Origin: Pseudomonas sp. MPC6
Lineage (GTDB): Bacteria; Pseudomonadota; Gammaproteobacteria; Pseudomonadales; Pseudomonadaceae
Direction of reading: 5' to 3'
Assembly (NCBI RefSeq): GCF_006094435.1
Contig: NZ_CP034783.1
Coordinates: forward strand, 6,537,001 to 6,601,000
DNA length: 64,000 nucleotides
Shown here one piece after another: positions 56,908-64,000 of this stretch. Position numbers and translations under genes: made by a program. Numbering within the stretch: position 1 is the stretch's first letter; the number at the start of each line of letters is the position of its first letter. The notes beneath the pieces were generated by a model. That model worked only from the letters and a program-made list of their open reading frames with translations, searched no databases and was not told where the DNA came from.

Positions 56908-57903
56908 ATGAACTTACGCGCGCGCTCCATTCGACATGACCCTTGCGATGAGCTGTCGGCCCTGTGCAAGGCCGGTGGCGATCCTCTGCGCCTGACGGTA
57001 TTGCGCGCGTTGGCCAATGACTCGTTTGGCGTACTGGAACTGGCGCAGATCTTCGGCATCGGCCAATCGGGCATGAGTCATCACCTCAAGGTGCTGGCCC
57101 AGGCCGACCTGGTGGCCACCCGCCGTGAAGGCAATGCGATTTTTTACCGTCGCGCCCTGCCCCACACCGACCTGCCGGGCGGCAAGCTGCATGCCGCGCT
57201 GCTGGATGAGGTGGATAACCTGAGCTTGCCTGCCGACGTGCAGTCGCGCATCGCTCAGGTCCATGGACAACGAGCCGCGGCCAGCCAGGACTTTTTTTCA
57301 CGGGTAGCGGAGAAGTTTCGCGCCCAGCAAGACTTGATCGCCGGCCTGTCGCAATACCGCGAAAGCGTGGTGGCATTGCTCGACAAGCTGAGTTTCAACC
57401 CAGGCGCCACGGCCATTGAAGTCGGCCCCGGCGACGGCGCCTTTCTGCCGGAACTGGCGCGCCGCTTCACTGGGGTCACGGCGCTGGACAACAGCCCGGC
57501 CATGCTCGAACTGGCGCGCCAGGTCTGCGAGCGCGAGTCCCTGCTCAACGTCAGCCTGCAACTGGCCGATGCATTGAATGGTGTGAGCCTCAAGGCCGAT
57601 TGCGTTGTACTGAACATGGTGCTGCACCACTTTGCCGCGCCGGCCGATGCGCTCAAGCACATGGCCAGCCTGCTGCACCCCGGCGGCAGCCTGTTAGTGA
57701 CCGAGTTATGTAGCCACAACCAGAGTTGGGCCAGGGAGGCCTGCGGTGATCTCTGGTTGGGGTTTGAACAGGACGATCTCGCCCGTTGGGCCACCGCCGC
57801 GGGACTCGTTCCCGGGGAAAGCCTCTATGTAGGCTTACGTAATGGTTTCCAGATTCAGGTCCGCCACTTTCAGCGACCGACTGGCGACACTCACCATCGG
57901 TAA
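56908..57903 (+). CDS. ArsR-family regulator fused to a methyltransferase domain (SahR-like)
   Basis: A 331-residue fusion. Residues 10-100 form an ArsR winged helix (LCKAGGDPLRLTVLRALANDSFGVLELAQIFGIGQSGMSHHLKVLAQADLVATRREGNAIFYRRAL). Residues 150-310 form a class I SAM methyltransferase fold (AIEVGPGDGAFLPELARRFTGVTALDNSPAMLELAR, VLNMVLHHFAAPADALKHMASLLHPGGSLLVTEL). Relatives next to metK sense S-adenosylhomocysteine and control methionine-cycle genes. The methyltransferase part may serve as the SAH sensor. It lies 18 bp before metK. Confidence 0.88.
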   Translation: MNLRARSIRHDPCDELSALCKAGGDPLRLTVLRALANDSFGVLELAQIFGIGQSGMSHHLKVLAQADLVATRREGNAIFYRRALPHTDLPGGKLHAALLDEVDNLSLPADVQSRIAQVHGQRAAASQDFFSRVAEKFRAQQDLIAGLSQYRESVVALLDKLSFNPGATAIEVGPGDGAFLPELARRFTGVTALDNSPAMLELARQVCERESLLNVSLQLADALNGVSLKADCVVLNMVLHHFAAPADALKHMASLLHPGGSLLVTELCSHNQSWAREACGDLWLGFEQDDLARWATAAGLVPGESLYVGLRNGFQIQVRHFQRPTGDTHHR

Positions 57904-57921
57904 ATTCAGGAAAAAATCGAG

Positions 57922-59112
57922 ATGAGCGAATACTCCCTCTTCACCTCCGAGTCCGTGTCTGAAGGGCATCCGGACAAAATCGCCGACCAGATTTCCGATG
58001 CAGTGCTGGACGCCATCATTGCTGAAGACAAGTTCGCCCGCGTGGCGTGCGAAACCCTGGTGAAAACCGGCGTGGCAATCATTGCCGGAGAAGTCACCAC
58101 CTCGGCCTGGGTTGACCTTGAGCAGATCGTTCGTGACGTCATCACCGACATCGGCTACACCAGCTCCGACGTCGGGTTCGACGGTGCGACCTGCGGCGTG
58201 ATGAACATCATCGGCAAGCAGTCTCCCGACATCAACCAGGGCGTCGACCGTGCCAAGCCTGAAGATCAGGGCGCCGGTGACCAGGGCCTGATGTTCGGCT
58301 ACGCCAGCAACGAAACCGACGTGCTGATGCCCGCACCGATCACCTTCTCTCACCAGTTGGTACAGCGCCAGGCCGAAGCCCGTAAATCCGGCCTGTTGCC
58401 GTGGTTGCGTCCGGACGCCAAGTCCCAGGTCACCTGCCGTTACGAAAACGGCAAGGTGGTGGGCATCGACGCGGTCGTGCTGTCGACCCAGCACAACCCT
58501 GAAGTGTCGTACAAAGACCTGCGCGAAGGCGTGATGGAGCTGATCGTCAAGCACGTGTTGCCTGCTGAACTGCTGCACAAGGACACCCAGTTCCACATCA
58601 ACCCGACCGGCCAATTCATCATCGGTGGCCCGGTAGGCGACTGCGGCCTGACCGGCCGCAAGATCATCGTCGACACCTACGGCGGCATGGCTCGCCACGG
58701 TGGCGGTGCGTTCTCCGGCAAAGACCCGTCGAAGGTTGACCGCTCGGCCGCCTACGCCGGTCGTTACGTGGCCAAGAACATCGTTGCTGCCGGCCTGGCC
58801 GAGCGTTGCGAGATTCAGGTGTCCTACGCCATCGGAGTGGCCCAGCCAACGTCGATCTCGTTGAACACCTTCGGCACCGGCAAGATCAGCGATGAGAAAA
58901 TCATCAACCTGGTCCGCGAAGTGTTCGACCTGCGTCCCTACGCAATCACCACCATGCTCGACCTGCTGCACCCGATGTATCAGGAAACCGCTGCGTACGG
59001 CCACTTCGGTCGCACGCCGGCGACCAAGACCGTGGGTGACGATACGTTCACCACCTTCACCTGGGAAAAAACCGATCGCGTCGACGCCCTGCGTTCGGCT
59101 GCCGGCCTGTAA
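57922..59112 (+). CDS. metK: S-adenosylmethionine synthetase
   Basis: Makes S-adenosylmethionine from methionine and ATP. The 396-residue enzyme has [25 protein letters not shown] at the start, [17 protein letters not shown] near residue 115, and [23 protein letters not shown] near 260. It follows the SahR-like gene with an 18-bp gap and AGGAAAAAATCGAG upstream, forming a probable autoregulated pair. Confidence 0.98.
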   Translation: MSEYSLFTSESVSEGHPDKIADQISDAVLDAIIAEDKFARVACETLVKTGVAIIAGEVTTSAWVDLEQIVRDVITDIGYTSSDVGFDGATCGVMNIIGKQSPDINQGVDRAKPEDQGAGDQGLMFGYASNETDVLMPAPITFSHQLVQRQAEARKSGLLPWLRPDAKSQVTCRYENGKVVGIDAVVLSTQHNPEVSYKDLREGVMELIVKHVLPAELLHKDTQFHINPTGQFIIGGPVGDCGLTGRKIIVDTYGGMARHGGGAFSGKDPSKVDRSAAYAGRYVAKNIVAAGLAERCEIQVSYAIGVAQPTSISLNTFGTGKISDEKIINLVREVFDLRPYAITTMLDLLHPMYQETAAYGHFGRTPATKTVGDDTFTTFTWEKTDRVDALRSAAGL

Positions 59113-59129
59113 GACTTTCCTGGCAGTAC

Positions 59130-59166
59130 AAAAAGCCTCGCCCGGTTCGCCGTGCGGGGCTTTTTA
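59130..59166 (+). terminator. Terminator of metK
   Basis: AAAAAGCCTCGC pairs with GCGGGGCTTTTT around CCGGTTCGCCGT and is followed by ATTGT. It closes the sahR-like/metK unit. Confidence 0.9.
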
Positions 59167-59191
59167 TTGTCTTGCACTTTAGACTGCGTCG

Positions 59192-59284
59192 CCGCTTTCG
59201 CCGGCAAGCCGGTCTCGCTCCCACAGTGAATCTGCGTCGTTCACAAATCCCCTGTGGGAGCGGGCTTGCTCGCGAAGAGGCCAG
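59192..59284. repeat. REP inverted repeat
   Basis: GCTTTCGCCGGCAAGCCGGTCTCGCTCCC (59194-59222) faces GTGGGAGCGGGCTTGCTCGCG (59254-59274). The left copy has extra bases (TCTC) between GGC and GCTCC, so the hairpin bulges. Confidence 0.75.
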
Positions 59285-59342
59285 CCCGATCACCACAGAA
59301 ACACCAGGCAAAACACCCACCCTGCTCGCCAGACAATATTGA

Positions 59343-61061
<1,719 letters not shown>

Positions 61062-61158
61062 CGGCCGTTGATGCCCGCCACACCTGGAACCCAATGGTGT
61101 CGGCGGGCTCAAACATCCCATCGCCACATCGACCCGATTGCCTTCACATGGAGCTTTT

Positions 61159-61554
61159 ATGAAATTTCTTTCACCCCTCGCCCTGTTGACCCTATGCAGT
61201 GTGATGGCCGCTCCGCTGATGGCCGCCGAAGAAGCTCCGGGCCTGACCGGGTGCGCCGCCAAGAAACAGGGCATCATCAACCAGATCGAACTGGCCAAGT
61301 CTCGCGGCAACGCCGATCAACAGGCTGGCCTTGAAACGGCCCTGAGCGAAGTCACCGCCCATTGCACCGAGGCATCCCTGAAGAAAGAGCGGGAGAACAA
61401 AGTGCTCGACGCCAAGCACGAAGTGAGCAAGCGCCAGGCCGACCTCGACAAGGCGATGAAGAAGGGCGATGCCGAGAAAATCAACAAGCGCAAAGACAAA
61501 CTCGCCGAGTCCCGCAAGGAACTGCAGGAAGCGCTCGACGAACTGGACAAGTGA
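61159..61554 (+). CDS. DUF1090 periplasmic protein
   Basis: A 131-residue protein with a signal peptide (MKFLSPLALLTLCSVMAAPLMA) and a charged helical body: LTGCAAKKQGIINQIELAKSRGNADQQAGLETALSEVTAHCTEASLKKERENKV, then a lysine- and glutamate-rich coiled coil. The two cysteines probably form a disulfide. DUF1090 proteins (YqjC type) have no known function. A repeat-rich stretch follows. Confidence 0.88.
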   Translation: MKFLSPLALLTLCSVMAAPLMAAEEAPGLTGCAAKKQGIINQIELAKSRGNADQQAGLETALSEVTAHCTEASLKKERENKVLDAKHEVSKRQADLDKAMKKGDAEKINKRKDKLAESRKELQEALDELDK

Positions 61555-61572
61555 CCCTGTCGGCGCCGGGCT

Positions 61573-61737
61573 TGCCCCGTAGGAGCTGGCTTGCCAGCGA
61601 AGGCGGCCTTGAGCCTTGCAGCGCCTATGTAAACGCCTTCGCGGGCAAGCCGGATCGCCGCACCGCAGCTCCTACAGTTGACCGCATTCTCTGTGGGAGC
61701 GGCGGTGCGGCGATCCGACTTGCCAGCGATTACGTCA
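61573..61737. repeat. REP cluster including a longer REP variant
   Basis: A standard copy at 61578-61605 is followed by two inverted copies (61635-61676 and 61691-61727) in which the usual GCAAGCC-GCTCC core is interrupted by a GGATCGCCGCACCG insert. The insert is itself complementary between the two copies, giving a longer hairpin. Confidence 0.8.
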
Positions 61738-61753
61738 GTTAGAGCACCGCAAC

Positions 61754-62203
61754 TCAGTGATCCCGAAATTCTTTATGGCAAGCACTGCAGGCATCTTCGA
61801 CTTTCTGCACGGCCGGTCCCAGGTTACTGGCCTTGTAGGGCTGGACCTTGCTGGCAATCACCAGGTCACCGGTGGCGGCTTCAAGGCTGCGGGCCAATTC
61901 CTGGAAGCGTGCCTGCTGCTGCCAGACATCGTCCTTGGCGCTGGTGTGATCTTCTTCGCGCACCTGCGGAAAATGTTTCCACGGCTCGCGGGACAGCGCA
62001 TCAAGTTTCACCGCCCCGTCAGCGAATCGCCCGCCGTCGAACGCAATACGGCCACGCAACATGCCGCCAAGGTCTTCACTGGTCTTGAGCATTTGCTTGA
62101 AGATCGCCTTGCGCTGGCCCAGCGGCGAGTTGGGGTCCACACCGCCGCACGCGGACAAGGTCAGACAGGCCAGCAATACAATGGAAAGTCTTTTGAAAGT
62201 CAT
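61754..62203 (-). CDS. Cytochrome c'-like lipoprotein
   Basis: A 149-residue protein with a lipoprotein signal (MTFKRLSIVLLACLTLSAC) and a C-terminal haem-binding motif CSACHKEFRDH, the position expected for the four-helix cytochrome c' fold. ASKVQPYKASNLGPAVQKVEDACSACH is typical of the last helix. The haem would sit in the periplasm, anchored to a membrane. Electron carrier or gas-binding function is unknown. It is divergent from mltA. Confidence 0.88.
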   Translation of the reverse strand: MTFKRLSIVLLACLTLSACGGVDPNSPLGQRKAIFKQMLKTSEDLGGMLRGRIAFDGGRFADGAVKLDALSREPWKHFPQVREEDHTSAKDDVWQQQARFQELARSLEAATGDLVIASKVQPYKASNLGPAVQKVEDACSACHKEFRDH

Positions 62204-62331
62204 GGTGGCTTCAGGTCACTGGAAACGGCCGCCAGTATCCCCGTGTCACCCGCAAACACCAATAGCCCTATTATCAATACGGGTTGCATGAGCGCAGCGA
62301 GCACTCGGGCAACCGGCAAAGGAATTACTTC

Positions 62332-63504
62332 ATGAACAGCCGTTACAAGGCATGGCGTCACAGCCTGGCCTGGACCCTTCCAATGATTGCCGTGCTGGCG
62401 GGCTGCACCGGCGGCGAACCCGACAAACCGAAAACCCACGCCCTGGCGACCTACTCCAGCGCCACCTGGGAAGCGCTTCCCGTGGTGTCCGACACTGACC
62501 TGGTGGCCGGCTTCGGTTCGTGGCGCAGCGCATGTACCCGACTCAAGGCCGACCCGGTCTGGGGTTCGACCTGCGCCGCTGCCGCCAACGTGCCACAAAC
62601 CGCCGGCGAGATTCGCGGGTTCCTCAAGCAGAACCTGGATGTCTATGGCCTGCGTGCGGCCAATGACAACCCCAACGGCCTGATCACCGGCTACTACGAA
62701 CCGGTCTATCCAGGCAGCCTGACCCAGACCGACGTGGCGAATATCCCGGTGTACGGCGTACCCGAAGACATGATCATCGTCTCCCTGGACAGCCTCTACC
62801 CGGAACTGAAGGGTAAACGCCTGCGCGGCCGGCTCGAAGGACGCGTGCTCAAGCCCTACGACGATGCGGCCACGATCGAGACCAACGGGGTCAAGGCACC
62901 GGTCGTCGCCTGGCTGACTGACCCGATGAACCTGCAATTCCTGCAGATCCAGGGTTCGGGACGCATCCAGCTCGACAGTGGCCGGCAGTTGCGCATTGCG
63001 TATGCCGACCAGAATGGTCATCCCTATCGGCCCATCGGCCGTTGGCTGGTCGAACAGGGCGAGCTGAAGAAAGAAGACGTGACCATGGGCGCCATCAGCA
63101 CCTGGGCCAAGGCCAACCCGACGCGCATTCCCGAACTGCTCGCCAGCAACCCCAGCTACGTGTTCTTCACCCGCAACCCGGACAGCAATGAAGGGCCTCG
63201 CGGCTCGCTGAACGTACCGCTGACCGCCGGCTACAGTGCGGCAGTGGATCGTAAAGTGATTCCGTTGGGCAGTCTGTTGTGGTTATCGACCACCAAACCG
63301 GACGGTTCGGCACTGGTTCGTCCGGTGGCGGCTCAGGACACCGGCGGCGCGATCGCGGGTGAAGTCCGGGCGGACCTGTTCTGGGGCACCGGCGAGGCGG
63401 CCGGGCAGCTGGCGGGCGACATGAAACAGCAGGGGCAGATCTGGATGCTGTGGCCCAAAGGCGCGGCACTACCGCAAGTGCCGCAGGTTGCCGACAAGCT
63501 TTAA
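62332..63504 (+). CDS. mltA: Membrane-bound lytic transglycosylase A
   Basis: Outer-membrane lipoprotein of 390 residues that cleaves peptidoglycan glycan strands. Lipobox LAGC ends the signal (MNSRYKAWRHSLAWTLPMIAVLAGC). Family regions are GLITGYYEPVYPGSL, FLQIQGSGRIQLDSG, NPSYVFF and the catalytic aspartate region AQDTGGAIAGEVRADLFWG near the end. ATG 62332 follows AAAGGAATTAC; the upstream open frame is not family-like. Confidence 0.95.
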   Translation: MNSRYKAWRHSLAWTLPMIAVLAGCTGGEPDKPKTHALATYSSATWEALPVVSDTDLVAGFGSWRSACTRLKADPVWGSTCAAAANVPQTAGEIRGFLKQNLDVYGLRAANDNPNGLITGYYEPVYPGSLTQTDVANIPVYGVPEDMIIVSLDSLYPELKGKRLRGRLEGRVLKPYDDAATIETNGVKAPVVAWLTDPMNLQFLQIQGSGRIQLDSGRQLRIAYADQNGHPYRPIGRWLVEQGELKKEDVTMGAISTWAKANPTRIPELLASNPSYVFFTRNPDSNEGPRGSLNVPLTAGYSAAVDRKVIPLGSLLWLSTTKPDGSALVRPVAAQDTGGAIAGEVRADLFWGTGEAAGQLAGDMKQQGQIWMLWPKGAALPQVPQVADKL

Positions 63505-63507
63505 AAG

Positions 63508-63614
63508 CAAAGATCGCAGCCTTCGGCAACGCCTACACTTGAACGCATTCACCGCTATATCGCGGATGGATTACGGCATCTGCAGGCGCTGCCGCAGGCT
63601 GCGGTCTTTTGATC
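63508..63614. repeat. Second REP family inverted repeat
   Basis: CAAAGATCGCAGCCTTCGGCA and GCGCTGCCGCAGGCTGCGGTCTTTTG are arranged head to head around about 60 bases between convergent mltA and the MAPEG gene. The arms relate to the hairpin at 46482-46533. Confidence 0.75.
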
Positions 63615-63620
63615 TTGCCT

Positions 63621-64000
63621 CTAAGCCGACACCACAAACAAACTGACGATCAACCCCATCCCCACAAACCACACCAACGATCGCAAAATCGCCCAGTCCG
63701 CCAGGTAGCAAATGATGTACAGCAGCCGGCTGGTGATGAACAACACAGCCAGCACATCGATCGTCACCAGTTCGGCATTTTCGGCCAGGTACGCCACGAT
63801 CACGGCCGCGGCGAACGCCGGGGTCACTTCAAAACCGTTCAGTTGCGCCGCATGGGCACGCCGGCCCAATCCGTTTAGCGACTCGAGAAAATCCCGGGGA
63901 TCATGGTTGTCGTTCAACCCGAACCCGCCACTGATCTTGGCCACGCCCGTGCACAGGTAAGGCAGGAAAATCGCGATCAAAATGCACCAAAAAGCAACCG
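63621..64000 (-). CDS. MAPEG family membrane protein (start outside window)
   Basis: About 126 residues of a small four-helix membrane protein are visible. VAFWCILIAIFLPYLCTGVAK, NHDPRDFLESLNGLGRRAHAAQLNGFEVTPAFAAAVIVA and ITSRLLYIICYLADWAILRSLVWFVG match bacterial MAPEG proteins, which are related to glutathione-dependent membrane enzymes. The reading frame continues through the right edge, so the start codon is not seen; the TTG at 63980 should not be taken as the start. Confidence 0.88.
   Translation of the reverse strand, partial: VAFWCILIAIFLPYLCTGVAKISGGFGLNDNHDPRDFLESLNGLGRRAHAAQLNGFEVTPAFAAAVIVAYLAENAELVTIDVLAVLFITSRLLYIICYLADWAILRSLVWFVGMGLIVSLFVVSA

Overview
This is a high-GC chromosomal segment from a fluorescent pseudomonad, most likely the Pseudomonas fluorescens species complex. 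Three things suggest this: gene content and order match the betaine/carnitine catabolic neighbourhood and the metK-tkt-epd-pgk-fba neighbourhood known from P. aeruginosa; the gaps carry many REP hairpins of the type typical of P. fluorescens; and coding and codon style are uniform. I see no prophage, CRISPR array, rRNA, tRNA or complete insertion sequence.

Layout. 1-2720: start of glyA (runs off the left edge), a TraX-like membrane protein and threonine aldolase. 2948-16219: betaine-to-glycine section, with the divergent Rieske monooxygenase pair gbcB/gbcA and, further right, a leftward operon dipeptidase-like / DUF5943-like / dgcA / dgcB / etfA / etfB for dimethylglycine. Between them lies an accessory island (about 5.7-8.3 kb) with an orphan RHS-core gene, a GNAT acetyltransferase and four tandem ~180-bp repeats, each with a perfect DnaA box. 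16457-18082: an LprI-like secreted protein, a RelE/XRE toxin-antitoxin pair and a DUF3010 protein. 18194-24178: carnitine module, cdhR divergent from caiX-cdhC-cdhA-cdhB, followed by a gamma-butyrobetaine dioxygenase. 24566-35679: a small unknown gene, the master regulator gbdR, L-serine dehydratase, the quaternary-amine ABC transporter cbcXWV, and betIBA for choline oxidation.

Together these genes form an almost complete route: gamma-butyrobetaine to carnitine to glycine betaine, choline to glycine betaine, then dimethylglycine, sarcosine, glycine, serine (GlyA) and pyruvate (SdaB). GbdR, CdhR and BetI are all present. The sarcosine oxidase genes are not in the window.

35919-64000 is mostly housekeeping: a TldD/TldE-like protease pair, an MdtD-type exporter, DbpA helicase, a flavoprotein, a YccS-like membrane protein, ElaA, a small winged-helix protein, a YgjP-like metalloprotease, a REC-PAS-GGDEF-EAL protein, a PL7 alginate lyase, fba, two small lipoproteins, pgk, epd, tkt, an ArsR-methyltransferase fusion (SahR-like) in front of metK, ligB, a DUF1090 protein, a cytochrome c'-like lipoprotein, mltA and a MAPEG protein cut by the right edge.

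The items most worth following up are the DnaA-box tandem repeat array (6.0-6.6 kb), a string of four hairpins ending in a terminator upstream of gbdR (26.3-26.4 kb), the dipeptidase-like protein whose metal site has lost three of five ligands, DgcA with one cluster cysteine replaced, and shared GCGAC direct repeats with a 20-21 bp period in front of the GbdR/CdhR-controlled operons.
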